Source: Paenibacillus profundus (GTDB lineage Bacteria; Bacillota; Bacilli; Paenibacillales; Paenibacillaceae). From it: a stretch of DNA of 64,000 bases. Where the stretch lies: assembly GCF_021369635.1 (NCBI RefSeq), contig NZ_JAJNBZ010000024.1, positions 31,221 to 95,220 on the forward strand. Direction: 5' to 3'. Position 1 is the first letter of the stretch. Each line of letters begins with the position of its first letter. Positions 19,846 through 29,698 of the stretch are shown piece after piece. The position numbers were made by a program, and so were the translations under genes. The notes under the pieces were generated by a model. The model was not told the DNA's origin and ran no database searches. It saw only the letters and a program-made list of their open reading frames with translations.

Positions 19846-20023
19846 TGAATGAAAGCGTGAATGAGCTTGGATTGCATCGCTTTGCTCCACTCTCCCCGTT
19901 ATTCAGGAACATGAGGACAGAAGCTTTATTTCTCTCGTATGACCCCGCGACAAAATCGTGATTTTTTACTGCAGCAATGTTAAACTTAGATGAATCAGAA
20001 AGATAGAGAACGGAGTGGATGAA

Positions 20024-20818
20024 ATGAAGGCATATTTGGATTTATTGCAAGACGTCCTGGAACACGGAGTAAAAAAAGAAGACCGCACAGGAACCGGAAC
20101 GGTCTCGGTTTTTGGCCGTCAGCTCCGTTTTAATCTGAACGAAGGCTTCCCGCTGGTGACAACGAAGCGTCTGCATCTGAAATCAATTGTTCATGAACTG
20201 CTGTGGTTTATCAGCGGTGACACGAACATCAGCTATTTAAAAGAGAACGGCGTTCGCATCTGGGATGAATGGGCGGATGAGAATGGCGATTTGGGACCAG
20301 TGTACGGTTCGCAATGGCGGAAGTGGGAGACGGCGGATGGCCGCGTCATTGACCAGATTGCGAATGTGATCACACAAATCAAGACCAATCCAGATTCCCG
20401 GCGCCTGCTTGTCTCGGCCTGGAATGTCGGGGAAATCGACAATATGAAGCTGCCGCCTTGTCACTATGCGTTCCAATTCTATGTCGCTGATGGAAAATTA
20501 AGCTGCATGCTCAATATGCGTTCGGTCGATTGCTTCTTAGGACTTCCGTTCAATATTGCGAGCTATGCGCTGTTGACGTATATGGTGGCACAGCAATGCG
20601 ACCTGGAGGTAGGGGAATTCATATGGTCCGGCGGAGATGTGCACATTTACTCCAATCATCTGGAGCAGGTGAACACGCAGCTGCAGCGCGAACCGTTCCC
20701 GCTGCCGAAGCTTATCATTAAGCGTAAGCCGGAATCGATTTTCGATTACAAATACGAAGACTTTGAATTTGCAGATTATGAGCATCATCCGACAATCAAA
20801 GCGCCGGTAGCGGTATAA
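20024..20818 (+). CDS. thyA: Thymidylate synthase
   Basis: This 264-residue enzyme converts dUMP to dTMP using methylene-tetrahydrofolate, giving dihydrofolate that the next gene product reduces. Landmarks: [16 protein letters not shown] near residue 21, the loop [15 protein letters not shown], the catalytic Cys in [12 protein letters not shown] near 146, and the nucleotide-binding [20 protein letters not shown] at 20015 is in frame, but the ATG at 20024 has GGAG eight bases before it and gives exactly the usual 264-residue length. It forms a pair with folA, 47 nt downstream. Confidence 0.96.
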   Translation: MKAYLDLLQDVLEHGVKKEDRTGTGTVSVFGRQLRFNLNEGFPLVTTKRLHLKSIVHELLWFISGDTNISYLKENGVRIWDEWADENGDLGPVYGSQWRKWETADGRVIDQIANVITQIKTNPDSRRLLVSAWNVGEIDNMKLPPCHYAFQFYVADGKLSCMLNMRSVDCFLGLPFNIASYALLTYMVAQQCDLEVGEFIWSGGDVHIYSNHLEQVNTQLQREPFPLPKLIIKRKPESIFDYKYEDFEFADYEHHPTIKAPVAV

Positions 20819-20865
20819 GCGGGACTGCAGGTTGAACGATGAAGCGAGAGGAAGAGTTAATTACG

Positions 20866-21351
20866 ATGTCAATTACGATGATCTGGGCAATGGACGAACA
20901 ACGGCTCATTGGGAAAGATAACGAAATGCCGTGGCATATTCCGAACGATATGGCTTATTTTCGCAAGATGACGCGGGGCAAGACCGTCGTGATGGGTAGA
21001 AAAACATTTGATTCGTTAAGCGGAGCGCTTCCGAATCGACGGAATATTGTCGTCACGCGCAATCAGGCATGGAAGCCCCAGGACGCGGAAACCGTCCACG
21101 ATATTCATGATGTGCTGCCGCTCGCTGAGCAGGATGAACTCATGATTATTGGGGGGGCGCAAATATACAAGCAGTTCATGCCCTATGCGGATAAGCTGCT
21201 CATTACACGTATCGACGAGACATTTGACGGGGACGCTTACTTTCCTGAATATGATGAGACGGAGTGGAAGTGTGTGGGTGAGGAACAGGGAACTGTAGAT
21301 GATAAAAATAAGTATCGCCACCGTTTTTTGACGTATGTCCGTAATCGTTGA
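20866..21351 (+). CDS. folA: Dihydrofolate reductase
   Basis: This 161-residue NADPH enzyme regenerates tetrahydrofolate after thymidylate synthesis. Visible residues: IWAMDEQRLIGKDNEMPWHIPND (the Trp-His-Ile loop and the substrate-binding Asp), MGRKTFDSL for NADPH binding, and MIIGGAQIYKQFMPYADKLLITRI. An upstream ATG at 20839 is in frame, but starting at 20866 gives the normal family length and leaves AGAGGAAG as ribosome-binding site. It is co-transcribed with thyA, the common arrangement in Firmicutes. Confidence 0.94.
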   Translation: MSITMIWAMDEQRLIGKDNEMPWHIPNDMAYFRKMTRGKTVVMGRKTFDSLSGALPNRRNIVVTRNQAWKPQDAETVHDIHDVLPLAEQDELMIIGGAQIYKQFMPYADKLLITRIDETFDGDAYFPEYDETEWKCVGEEQGTVDDKNKYRHRFLTYVRNR

Positions 21352-21523
21352 AGAAGTGTGTTGTGTGCTGAAGTGCAAATGATTTGCTCATCACTCCATT
21401 GGATTATCCTAACGATTTAGGTACGATAATGTGAAAAAACATGTCGAAGAGTGCAATACGCAGCCTAATATATTGTTGGATGAACGTGCAACGTTTTACG
21501 GACAGACGGATGGAGGAGAAAGC

Positions 21524-23011
21524 ATGTCAACACCTACTGGATTTATGGAATATCGTCGTCAAATTCCGGCTGACCGCGATCCGATGGAACGGTTACAGGA
21601 CTGGGAAGAATTCCACAAACATATGAATGAAGAGGAGCTGCGCACGCAAGGCGCCCGTTGTATGGACTGCGGCACGCCGTATTGCCATACCGGCATTGAA
21701 ATGCCAGGGGGCACTTCGGGATGTCCAGTCAACAACTTAATTCCGGAATGGAACAGTCTCGTGTTTCGCGGATTGTGGCAAGAAGCATTGGAACGTCTTC
21801 ATAAGACGAATAATTTTCCGGAATTTACAGGACGGGTCTGTCCAGCACCATGCGAAGGCTCCTGCACGGTCGGACTTATCGGCCAGCCTGTTACGATCAA
21901 GACGATCGAAGAAGCGATTATCGAACGTGGCTTCGAAGAAGGCTGGGTAAAGCCTGAGCCTCCTGTAATGAGAACCGGTAAGCGTGTCGCCGTAGTCGGT
22001 TCCGGGCCAGCTGGCTTGGCATGTGCGGCACAGCTTAATAAAGCCGGTCACCTCGTCACCGTCTACGAACGTGCCGATCGGATCGGCGGGCTGCTCACAT
22101 ACGGTATCCCGACGATGAAGCTGGATAAAGGCATCGTTGAGCGTAGGGTACAGCTTCTGGAAGCGGAGGGCGTTACCTTCATTACGAATACGGAAATTGG
22201 TACCGATATTCCTGGCGCGAAGCTGACAACTGATTATGATGCGGTTGTATTGTGCGGAGGAGCTACGAAGCCGCGTGAATTCGTTATAGAAGGCAGTACT
22301 TTGCAAGGCATTCATTACGCGATGGATTATTTGAACGGAACGATTAAGAGCTACTTGGATTCCGGACTGGAAGATAACCAATATATTACGGCCGCGGGCA
22401 AGGATGTCATTGTCATCGGCGGCGGAGATACGGGAACAGACTGTGTGGCGACCGCGCTGCGCCATGGCTGCCGCAGTATTACGCAATTCGGTACCCATGC
22501 GAAAGCGCCACAAGAACGCGACCCTATCGCGAATCCGTGGCCGCAGTTCCCGAATGTGTATACGCTCGATTATGCGCACGAGGAAGCGAAGGCGCTATAC
22601 GGTCAGGACCCGCGTGAGTTCTCTATCATGACGACGAAGTTCGTCGGGGATGAGGAAGGGCGTGTGAAAGAGCTTCACACGGTACAAATCGAACGTATAG
22701 TGGATGACACCGGCCGCAAAATATATAAGCCGATACCCGGAACGGAACGTGTATTCCCAGCTCAGCTTGTGCTCATCGCAATCGGCTTTGACGGGCCGGA
22801 GAAGACGCTTGTTGAACAGCTCAGTCTCGAGACGGACCGCCGTTCGAACGTGAAGGCGGCTTATGGCAAGTATGCGACGAACGTGGAGCGTGTGTTCGCC
22901 GCCGGCGATATGCGCCGTGGACAGAGCTTGGTCGTCTGGGCCATTAATGAAGGCCGTGAAGCGGCGCGCGAGGTTGATCATTATCTAATGGGCTCTACCT
23001 TGCTGCCTTAG
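21524..23011 (+). CDS. gltD: Glutamate synthase, small (beta) subunit
   Basis: This 495-residue iron-sulfur flavoprotein supplies electrons from NADPH to the large glutamate synthase subunit, which makes glutamate from glutamine and 2-oxoglutarate. The N-terminus holds the Cys clusters [12 protein letters not shown] and CPAPCEGSC for iron-sulfur centres, then [15 protein letters not shown] for FAD (about 178) and [15 protein letters not shown] for NADPH (about 320). The frame extends to GTG at 21431, but the ATG at 21524 has TGGAGGAG ahead and gives the normal length. The large subunit gene (gltA/gltB) is not adjacent, so the protein either partners with a subunit encoded elsewhere or is a GltD-like reductase. 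Confidence 0.92.
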   Translation: MSTPTGFMEYRRQIPADRDPMERLQDWEEFHKHMNEEELRTQGARCMDCGTPYCHTGIEMPGGTSGCPVNNLIPEWNSLVFRGLWQEALERLHKTNNFPEFTGRVCPAPCEGSCTVGLIGQPVTIKTIEEAIIERGFEEGWVKPEPPVMRTGKRVAVVGSGPAGLACAAQLNKAGHLVTVYERADRIGGLLTYGIPTMKLDKGIVERRVQLLEAEGVTFITNTEIGTDIPGAKLTTDYDAVVLCGGATKPREFVIEGSTLQGIHYAMDYLNGTIKSYLDSGLEDNQYITAAGKDVIVIGGGDTGTDCVATALRHGCRSITQFGTHAKAPQERDPIANPWPQFPNVYTLDYAHEEAKALYGQDPREFSIMTTKFVGDEEGRVKELHTVQIERIVDDTGRKIYKPIPGTERVFPAQLVLIAIGFDGPEKTLVEQLSLETDRRSNVKAAYGKYATNVERVFAAGDMRRGQSLVVWAINEGREAAREVDHYLMGSTLLP

Positions 23012-23098
23012 ATGGAGCTTGTTAAGAAACCCAAGTATCCGCTTCCGTCGCTGTTGATTCCAGATCATTATTGGGATGAGACGATGCGGGGATGATCG

Positions 23099-23138
23099 GA
23101 AGCTGCGCGCCCATGAAGCGCGGCTTCTTATTTTTTTG
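23099..23138 (+). terminator. Terminator of gltD
   Basis: GAAGCTGCGC pairs with GCGCGGCTTC around a loop of about 9 nt and is followed by TTATTTTTTT. It overlaps the last codons of the converging glycosyltransferase gene. Confidence 0.8.
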
Positions 23139-24207
23139 CCCCTAAATCCTGCAGCATGGCGATAAACTGACTGCAATATTGTTCAATGGAAAAATGGGCT
23201 TTGACATGCTTCTGGGCATTGTCAACAATAGTGTGGCGCAAGGAATCATTGCGCATCAGCTGCAGTGCAAAGTAGACAGCTTCTTGGATATTGCCGAGCG
23301 TGTAATATATTCCGGTGACATGTGGAAGGACAGAGCTGCGGACGCCGCTCGAGTCCGTCGTTAACACCGGACAGCGGCAGCTCATCGCTTCAAGCACCGC
23401 AAAAGGTCCGCCCTCTGATTTGGAGGTGCAGCAATACATGCCTCCAGAGTCGCCAATCATCGAGAAATAATCTGGCATTTGTCGATTAGGCACATTCGAT
23501 TGAAGCACCAAATGCTGATTCAGTTGGAGAGTATGGACCATCTGTTCGAACTGCACTCTTTCTTCGGGTGAAGCCAAGTTGGCATCTTCAAACATCCATA
23601 ATTGAATCTTCGGATTATGTTGAAGCAAATGATGTCCTATAATTAGAAATTCACGCCAATTTTTATTGTCGCGTTCCTCGAGTCTGCCGATCCATGCGAT
23701 GATTGGGAACGGTTTTTTCGGTAATGACCGATATGTGAATGCCTTCGTATCCAGGCAATTGTTGAACTCATATTTACGCATATGGGGAAAGAGAGTTGAA
23801 AATATGTCGGAAATATAAGGCGTCTTCGGGTTTAGGAGCGCATTGGCATGGGGAAGAAGATGTGGCGCTGCCTTGGTTAATTCTTTGTGGGCAGCTCCCA
23901 TTTCACCGTATCCTTGCACTTCAAAAATAATAAGTCCTTCATATCCGAACTCTCGCAATTTTTGGACAAACTCATAGGCAGATACGACGATGATGGCCGC
24001 GTAGCTTCCTTGGGCGACAATATGCTGTATTTTTTGATCTTCATTCGTAAAAAAAGTAGGGGTGTCATTATAATTTTGCATACCCGCACCATGCATGAAA
24101 TAAAGGCAATGGCATTCGATGCCGCGTTTTTTCAACGCTTGACAGCGCAGTCGGTTCAACGTTTCCATGCCACCGCTAGGAACAAAAAAAACGAACAATA
24201 TTTTCAT
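23128..24207 (-). CDS. Glycosyltransferase family 1 (GT-B fold)
   Basis: This protein of about 359 residues looks like a GT-B glycosyltransferase of the GT1/GT4 superfamily. The N-terminus KILFVFFVPSGGMETLNRL fits the nucleotide-sugar enzymes' first strand and G-G-M-E turn. The C-terminal half has PIIAWIGRLEERDNKNW, LQSNVPNRQMPDYFSMIG and the acidic site SEGGPFAVLEAMSCRCPVLT, the E-x7-E donor-binding element. The frame begins at 24219, but the M at 24207 starts the first strand directly; either is possible. The acceptor is unknown. The neighbouring 141-residue protein on the same strand could be its target or partner, but 466 nt separate them. Confidence 0.82.
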   Translation of the reverse strand: MKILFVFFVPSGGMETLNRLRCQALKKRGIECHCLYFMHGAGMQNYNDTPTFFTNEDQKIQHIVAQGSYAAIIVVSAYEFVQKLREFGYEGLIIFEVQGYGEMGAAHKELTKAAPHLLPHANALLNPKTPYISDIFSTLFPHMRKYEFNNCLDTKAFTYRSLPKKPFPIIAWIGRLEERDNKNWREFLIIGHHLLQHNPKIQLWMFEDANLASPEERVQFEQMVHTLQLNQHLVLQSNVPNRQMPDYFSMIGDSGGMYCCTSKSEGGPFAVLEAMSCRCPVLTTDSSGVRSSVLPHVTGIYYTLGNIQEAVYFALQLMRNDSLRHTIVDNAQKHVKAHFSIEQYCSQFIAMLQDLGAKK

Positions 24208-24611
24208 TGCCTTCCTCATGCCCCCCTGATTTCATCGTCATCGGCGTATTATATGTGCATCAGTATAAATGAGCCTGTGTTCCTGCACATTTCATAAGCG
24301 ATAGGTAAAAAATAGATTTCTATCCGTTACTGCCGACGAACGTCTGTCATACATATATCCTACATAACAGCTATTCAGGGTCACACGCCGAACACAAAGT
24401 CTGCATATCGGTATCTGGCATTATCATTCAGGCATTAATCGGCATCTGTTTGTTGTTATTAAGCTTTTGTACTGCCGAAGTGTCATTCTATTGCTAGCCT
24501 ATGTAATAAAATGGCGCGAAGCAGGGGAAGTACGAAGACCGTACTGCTCCAACGATCAGCGTACCATAGACAAGAAACCAGGGATAAGAATACAAAGAGT
24601 ATTTTTAAATA
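24208..24611. other. Intergenic stretch without a credible gene
   Basis: About 400 nt between the glycosyltransferase start and the terminator at 24612. The only frame here (24467-24667, plus) has no ribosome-binding site and an unlikely composition. I see no RNA gene. Confidence 0.4.
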
Positions 24612-24655
24612 AACGAACAGCGGTTTGTGACACATCTGCGCCACAAACCGCTTTA
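24612..24655 (-). terminator. Terminator of the 24673-25098 gene
   Basis: AGCGGTTTGTG (24619-24629) pairs with CACAAACCGCT (24642-24652), an 11-bp perfect stem. On the minus strand a T-rich stretch follows the hairpin. Confidence 0.7.
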
Positions 24656-24672
24656 CATGATAGATGAGAAGA

Positions 24673-25098
24673 TTAGGCGATGACTTTGCCTGTAATGTTG
24701 ACCGGACCAGTTACTGTAATCGATCCGTGTTTCGGATTTTCATTCAAAGCGAATAATTGATAAACGCGTTCTCCTACAGGTACATTTGTCAGTACCGCTT
24801 GAAAGGTGGAAAGGTTATGGGAAGAACAGTTTGCTCTCTCTTCGCTGTCGGTTGCGTCTTGTCTTATGCTGGCAACCAATACGCCATTTTGTAAAATTCT
24901 GAGCTGAAGGGTAGGCTGTTCGTTTTTTCGGCTATCCGCCGTCCAGCCCACACTGGATATAAGCTCGATAAAGTTCGTCGGTGGGGCAACGAAGAGCCCA
25001 AACTCCAACAATAAGGTAGGTGTATCCGTAAGTCTAACATCGGAGGAATCAGCCAAGTTGCTTAAGAGGGATCTATTGTAATTAATTAATGTCGGCAT
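24673..25098 (-). CDS. Small beta-rich protein, possibly exported or spore-surface
   Basis: This 141-residue protein lacks a signal peptide and membrane segments. Alternating hydrophobic and polar residues with many Thr, Val and Asn suggest an all-beta fold. It resembles, in length and style, the C-terminal jelly-roll-like domains found on Bacillales exosporium proteins, but I cannot name a family. Upstream on the minus strand GCATATTGTATAATAAA contains both a TATAAT and a CATA-N3-TA, the latter being the SigK -10 form, without a convincing SigK -35. It has its own terminator and sits between a glycosyltransferase gene and topB. Function unknown. Confidence 0.5.
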   Translation of the reverse strand: MPTLINYNRSLLSNLADSSDVRLTDTPTLLLEFGLFVAPPTNFIELISSVGWTADSRKNEQPTLQLRILQNGVLVASIRQDATDSEERANCSSHNLSTFQAVLTNVPVGERVYQLFALNENPKHGSITVTGPVNITGKVIA

Positions 25099-25337
25099 TA
25101 GCTTATCGCCTTCTTTCTTTGAAATTTATTATACAATATGCATTTCAGACAATTTTCGCTCATACAAACATCTATTTTTGTTCCGATTTCATAAAATTAA
25201 GCGAAAGTACAAACGAAACCAAATCATTAGCCATCAAGGAGGGTAAGCGGCCTAATCGCATCGCCGCGGGATAATTAAGAACTATTTTATTGCATTCCTT
25301 TGTCTCCTATTTCATAATGAAAGGATAGGAATCGCCG

Positions 25338-25375
25338 CAAGAAGCTGCGTTGGTCATACGCGGCTTCTTCTGTTG
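25338..25375 (+). terminator. Terminator-like hairpin upstream of topB
   Basis: AGAAGCTGCG pairs with CGCGGCTTCT around a 9-nt loop and is followed by TCTGTTGTC. It lies 22 nt before the topB start. No gene on this strand ends just upstream, so it could be leftover, an attenuator, or part of the topB leader. Confidence 0.45.
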
Positions 25376-25396
25376 TCAGAAAGAAGAGGTGAGGGG

Positions 25397-27736
25397 ATGA
25401 AGACGCTAGTCGTGGCGGAAAAGCCCGATATGGGGCGCACCATCGCTTCCGTCATTGAACCGAGAGGACGCAAGCACCGTACGCACATCGAAGGGGACAA
25501 TTATATTGTTACGTGGGCCATCGGCCATTTGCTTGGTCTTGCGGAGCCGCAAGTGTATGACCCGAAATATAAGCGGTGGTCATTTCACGATCTCCCGATA
25601 TTGCCGTCTGCATTCAAAATCGTTGCGGAGCGGCGCACGAAAGATCAATTGAAGCAGATCGGGGATCTTGCGAAGCAGTGTCATACCATTATTAACGCTT
25701 GTGATGCCGGGCGGGAAGGTCAGTATATTTTTGCGCTCATCGAGCAGCATTTCAGATGGAAGCATCCGGTGAAGCGGCTCTGGATTTCCGACTTGACCGC
25801 GGAGACGATACGCCGCGGCTTCCAAGAGCTGAAGGGCGCTGAAGAGTATGAGCGGCTGACGGCGGCGGCCAGGGCGCGCAGTGAAGCGGATTGGATTATT
25901 GGGATGAATGCATCCCGCGCATTTACGACGAAGCATAAGGCTCTCTTGTCTGTCGGACGGGTACAGACGCCCGTCTTGGCGCTGATATATGACCGTGAAC
26001 AAGAAATTGCGGCGTTCAAGCCGGAATCGTATTACGATATTACGGCCCAATTTCAGCAAGGAGAGGTGACGTATAAAGGGACGAGGCAAGGAGACCGCAT
26101 TCAAGACGAGCAGACCGCATCTGAAATCGTCGAGCGGGTGGATGGGAAAGAGGGGCGTATTGCCGACTTTACGATTAAGGAAGGCAAGGAATATCCCTAT
26201 AAGCTCTATGATCTGACGCTGCTGCAGAGAGATGCGAATGCGCGCTTCGGTTTTTCGGCCAAGAAGACGTTGGACATCGCGCAAGCGCTGTATGAGAAGC
26301 ACAAGGTGATAACTTATCCGCGTACCAACTCTAATTATGTGACGGAGCAAAATATTGGAAGCATGCATCAAGCAGTGAATATGCTGAAGCAGATGCCTGA
26401 TTATGCCGCTTGGGCGAACATGGCCGATCCGAAGCGCGTTCATCGCGGCAATCGCAGCGTATGCAACCCGAGCAAGGTAGAGGATCACCACGCGATCCTG
26501 CCGACGACGAAACGCCCGGGTTCGCTCGCGCCTGACGAAGCCAAAGTGTACGATTTGATCGTCCGGCGGCTGCTGGCTCATTTTTTCCCCCTTGCGGAGT
26601 ACACGCTGTACACCGTCCTGACGGAGGTGGAGCGGGAGACGTTTAAGACATCCTTGAAGCAATGGCGCATTCGCGGCTGGAAGGTGCTGTATGATTCAGA
26701 CAACGACGCCGCGGCGAAGCGTGCCGGGAAACGTGCCAAGAAGAAGGAAGAAACGGAAGATGGCGAGACATCCGGCGCAGCTGACGAGGTAATTGAGCTG
26801 GATGAGAATGCCGTGTTCCAAGTAAAGAAGGACCAGACAGCGTTGTGCATTCACGCGGAGTGGAAGGCGAAATCGACCCAGCCGCCGAAGTCGTACACGG
26901 AAGGAACACTGCTGAAGGCGATGGAGAGTGCCGGGAAGCAGCTCGATAATGAAGAGCTCCGGGAAGCGATGAAGGACGGGGGGCTAGGCACGCCTGCGAC
27001 GCGTGCGGCCACGATAGAGCGCTTGAAGCAGGTCGGATATATTACGATGACTGGCAAGCGTTTGACGCTGACGGCGAAGGGGAAGACGGCCGTAGAGCTC
27101 ATCCGTGGAGCTGGCGTTCACCTATTGACGTCACCCGAAATGACGGGACAGTGGGAGCGGAGACTGACGCAGATCGCCCGCGGGGAAGCGTCGGAGACCG
27201 TGTTTATGGATGCTGTTCGCAAATTTACGGTGCACGTCATTCAATGCGTCGGTAAGCAAGCGCCTGTCGCCGCACACATTTTGGCCGAAATTCAGCCCGA
27301 CCGGACGAGCAAGGGCCGAGGCAAGGACGGAGGTCAACGTACAGGGAACGGACAAGCATCTGTATCGAAGCAAGATGCAGGCAGCTTGGGCAGTGCGAAA
27401 GCAGGACGTGCATCAAGCGACGGAGCGAACTCGAACTCAAGCTCTAGCGCATCCATGGCTTCATTCGGCACTTGTCCGCGTGAAGGGTGTGGAGGGACGG
27501 TGATTTCCGGACGCAAAGGCTTCGGATGTTCCAATTACAAGCAAGGGTGCAAATTCGTCGTCTGGAAGAAAAACCTCGCCGTCGGCAAGACGATCTCGGA
27601 AACGATGATTCGGGAGCTGCTGGAAAAAGGGACAACCAAACGACTAAGCTTCAAACAAGGCAGTGAGTCCGTAAAAGGCAGGTTGGTCTGGGCTAATCGT
27701 TCCACCGGCGAACTGCGGCTTGAAATCGAGGAATAA
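25397..27736 (+). CDS. topB: DNA topoisomerase III
   Basis: This 779-residue type IA topoisomerase relaxes negative supercoils and separates intertwined DNA. It has the N-terminal TOPRIM domain (MKTLVVAEKPDMGRTIA; the metal-binding acidic residues in INACDAGREG), the catalytic Tyr near residue 307 in VITYPRTNSNYV, and the GTPATRAATIERL segment near the end of the core. A Ser/Gly/Asn-rich linker precedes a C-terminal zinc-ribbon-like module (CPREGCGGT and CSNYKQGCKF). The insert of Lys/Glu-rich residues around 440-470 and the tail make it longer than the about 727-residue Bacillus enzyme. The frame begins at 25373, but the ATG at 25397 follows AGAGGTGAGGGG and starts exactly at the conserved N-terminus. 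Confidence 0.95.
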   Translation: MKTLVVAEKPDMGRTIASVIEPRGRKHRTHIEGDNYIVTWAIGHLLGLAEPQVYDPKYKRWSFHDLPILPSAFKIVAERRTKDQLKQIGDLAKQCHTIINACDAGREGQYIFALIEQHFRWKHPVKRLWISDLTAETIRRGFQELKGAEEYERLTAAARARSEADWIIGMNASRAFTTKHKALLSVGRVQTPVLALIYDREQEIAAFKPESYYDITAQFQQGEVTYKGTRQGDRIQDEQTASEIVERVDGKEGRIADFTIKEGKEYPYKLYDLTLLQRDANARFGFSAKKTLDIAQALYEKHKVITYPRTNSNYVTEQNIGSMHQAVNMLKQMPDYAAWANMADPKRVHRGNRSVCNPSKVEDHHAILPTTKRPGSLAPDEAKVYDLIVRRLLAHFFPLAEYTLYTVLTEVERETFKTSLKQWRIRGWKVLYDSDNDAAAKRAGKRAKKKEETEDGETSGAADEVIELDENAVFQVKKDQTALCIHAEWKAKSTQPPKSYTEGTLLKAMESAGKQLDNEELREAMKDGGLGTPATRAATIERLKQVGYITMTGKRLTLTAKGKTAVELIRGAGVHLLTSPEMTGQWERRLTQIARGEASETVFMDAVRKFTVHVIQCVGKQAPVAAHILAEIQPDRTSKGRGKDGGQRTGNGQASVSKQDAGSLGSAKAGRASSDGANSNSSSSASMASFGTCPREGCGGTVISGRKGFGCSNYKQGCKFVVWKKNLAVGKTISETMIRELLEKGTTKRLSFKQGSESVKGRLVWANRSTGELRLEIEE

Positions 27737-27750
27737 CAACTTCAATATAA

Positions 27751-27788
27751 AAGCAGGGCAATCCATGTTATGATGGATTGTCCTGCTT
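27751..27788. terminator. Bidirectional terminator between topB and the HAD gene
   Basis: AGCAGGGCAATCCAT (27752-27766) pairs with ATGGATTGTCCTGCT (27773-27787), a 15-bp stem with one G-U pair. T-rich bases follow on the minus strand and a shorter pyrimidine run on the plus strand. It overlaps the last codons of the HAD gene. Confidence 0.8.
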
Positions 27789-28529
27789 CTCTGACAGCCA
27801 CTGCTGAATAACATGAGGGACGTCTATCAACCGTTCAACGGTGTAGAAGGCTCCCTGTGGCGCTGTATCGATGTCTACGACATTATATGACCATTCATTC
27901 GGCTGCTTTAAGTAGACGGCGTTCAAGCCAGACAGCAGTGCGGGGATGACATCCGTTCGCACCGAGTTGCCGATCATCCACGTACTTGCGGGATGAAAGT
28001 CGTGTTCATTTACAATGTCTGCAAGCGCATCTGACGTCTTATGCTGGCGGATAAAGATGCGGTCGCCGAAGTAAGTCGAGAGCTTCATCTGATCAATTTT
28101 GCGCTGCTGAATGATAGGTTCGCCGCCGGTATACAAGAACAGCTTATGCCCTTCATCACGCAAGCAATCGAGTGTCTCCACCATGCCGGGATAGGGTTCA
28201 ATCTCCATCTCGTATACACTCATGCCTAATTTCCAAAGCAAATCGGTTTCGCTCGTGGACGGTTTGCGTCCGGTCAAATGACAAAAATGATGATATGTCT
28301 GAATGAAGGAACGCGGGAAATGTTCACTTTGGAAGCCGTTGTGCTGCACGCAGGCAATATCGAATTGAGCTTGCACCGATTTGAATTCCCGTGAGCCGAT
28401 GCGCCAAGATTTAAACCAAGTCGACATCGTATCCATAAATTGTTGAATGACCACATCAAAATATTTGTTGCAATGAACGAGGGTATCGTCCAGATCGAAC
28501 AATAACGTCTGTTTTGCTCGTGACGTCAT
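27768..28529 (-). CDS. HAD-superfamily hydrolase
   Basis: This 253-residue cytosolic phosphatase has the HAD motifs: motif I LLFDLDDTLVHC (nucleophile and acid Asp), motif II LFLYTGG, motif III with Lys in QQRKIDQMKL, and motif IV around MIGNSVRTDVIPALLSG. The cap between motifs I and II is alpha-helical. Substrate is unknown. The frame extends to 28559, but the ATG at 28529 follows AAGGAGGTGG and is the better start. It lies 81 nt downstream of the ArsR-like regulator on the same strand and is probably co-transcribed with it. Confidence 0.87.
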   Translation of the reverse strand: MTSRAKQTLLFDLDDTLVHCNKYFDVVIQQFMDTMSTWFKSWRIGSREFKSVQAQFDIACVQHNGFQSEHFPRSFIQTYHHFCHLTGRKPSTSETDLLWKLGMSVYEMEIEPYPGMVETLDCLRDEGHKLFLYTGGEPIIQQRKIDQMKLSTYFGDRIFIRQHKTSDALADIVNEHDFHPASTWMIGNSVRTDVIPALLSGLNAVYLKQPNEWSYNVVDIDTAPQGAFYTVERLIDVPHVIQQWLSEKQDNPS

Positions 28530-28610
28530 TACAGCCACCTCCTTACGCCTGATGGACAAGACAGGCGCGAGAGGACCTAGCGGTTACGCTTATGCTGTCT
28601 GTCTTTCATG

Positions 28611-29525
28611 TCATGATTGAACATAGTCTTCCAAAAATGCGGACAAGTCCGCAAGCCCTTCTTGACGGAGAGATATTCGTTCTACTTTGCCATTCCAATA
28701 GGTGCGTATGTATCCGGCTGAGCGCAGAACGGCCAAATGGTGCTTGACGGTTCCCGTCGTAAGCGACAGATGCTCTTGAATGTCCGCGAACGTACGCGGT
28801 TCTTGGCCGACAAAACGCAATAGCCGCAGCCGATGGTCATCTGCCAAAGCGCGAGTCATGCGGCGCAAGCTGTATGGCGGGAGGAGATCGGATGGTTCTG
28901 GCTCATCTACCGCATACAGTATTAATATTTTGCCTTGAAACGTACAGGTTTGATTCATCGGGCGATAATGCCACATTGGTGCGAGAATAACCTCGGATAC
29001 TTCGCCATTGTCAGGGATGACGACACCATTCGTCGCGACTTCAATGAGCTCGGACGGAGATATTTTGCTCATCAACCGTGCCTTTTCTTCTACATCATGC
29101 TGAAGAATCGGTTCCCATTCTGCAATGGAGCGGCTTATGTATTGCTCATACCAGAACTTGAGCGCCGGCACGTAAATCAACTGTGCGCGTTCTTGGTTGA
29201 AAGAATGTGATTTTAAACCGTAGTGCTGTTTGAGCTGCGTCCAGTCTTCAACAGTCGCATGTTCCAACTGTGAGATGTAGTCGAGTATATCATCATGGCC
29301 CTTGCGTTCAAGCGCCATGGCATACAACAGGTCGAAATCGCTTAACGTATATTTGCGAATTTTCTCGGTGTGGGTGTTCCATTCGGAAGGAAGCTGCTGC
29401 TCGATTTGGCGAATCCATTCCGTTCCGTTCTCCACATTCCGAATCCATTTGCGATGTGCAAACAGCATGAAGCTTCCAATGAGTTCATATACCGAGGAAC
29501 AGTCGATGCGAACATGATAGGTCAT
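28611..29525 (-). CDS. ArsR-type winged-helix transcriptional regulator, long form
   Basis: This 304-residue regulator has an N-terminal domain of about 215 residues without a known motif and a C-terminal winged helix of the ArsR/GntR-like class: RALADDHRLRLLRFVGQEPRTF, then a recognition helix in LTTGTVKHHLAVLRSAGYI. Such long forms are common in Paenibacillus next to MFS pumps. It is transcribed divergently from the MFS gene 174 nt away, so it most likely controls that gene and the HAD gene behind it. The N-terminal domain may bind a small ligand; no metal-binding Cys cluster is seen. Confidence 0.8.
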   Translation of the reverse strand: MTYHVRIDCSSVYELIGSFMLFAHRKWIRNVENGTEWIRQIEQQLPSEWNTHTEKIRKYTLSDFDLLYAMALERKGHDDILDYISQLEHATVEDWTQLKQHYGLKSHSFNQERAQLIYVPALKFWYEQYISRSIAEWEPILQHDVEEKARLMSKISPSELIEVATNGVVIPDNGEVSEVILAPMWHYRPMNQTCTFQGKILILYAVDEPEPSDLLPPYSLRRMTRALADDHRLRLLRFVGQEPRTFADIQEHLSLTTGTVKHHLAVLRSAGYIRTYWNGKVERISLRQEGLADLSAFLEDYVQS

Positions 29526-29574
29526 GCTTTACGGAGCCCCCTTGAATGTCGATACGCTATATATTCATTATGAA

Positions 29575-29603
29575 TTGTTTTGCATAGGATTGTCTACTAT
29601 AAT
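29575..29603 (+). promoter_or_regulatory. Promoter of the MFS gene
   Basis: TTGTTT (29575-29580), 17 nt, TATAAT (29598-29603), pointing to the MFS gene in the divergent region shared with the ArsR-type regulator. Confidence 0.55.
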
Positions 29604-29698
29604 GTTGAAATGTTGGGGAGATGCGGACATGGGCGGGTAGAAACGCTCTTTTTAAATAGAAGCTCTCAGCGGAATACTAGAATTGGGGAGGTAGAAAT

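Noticed and set aside
25303..25332. Imperfect palindrome CCTATTTCAT/ATGAAAGGATAGG ahead of topB as a dif site
   Set aside because: Arm spacing and sequence do not match known Firmicute dif sites; an unpaired AGG disrupts the symmetry.
25580..26662. 360-codon minus-strand frame opposite topB
   Set aside because: Arg/Leu/His-rich shadow of a GC-rich gene, no domain.
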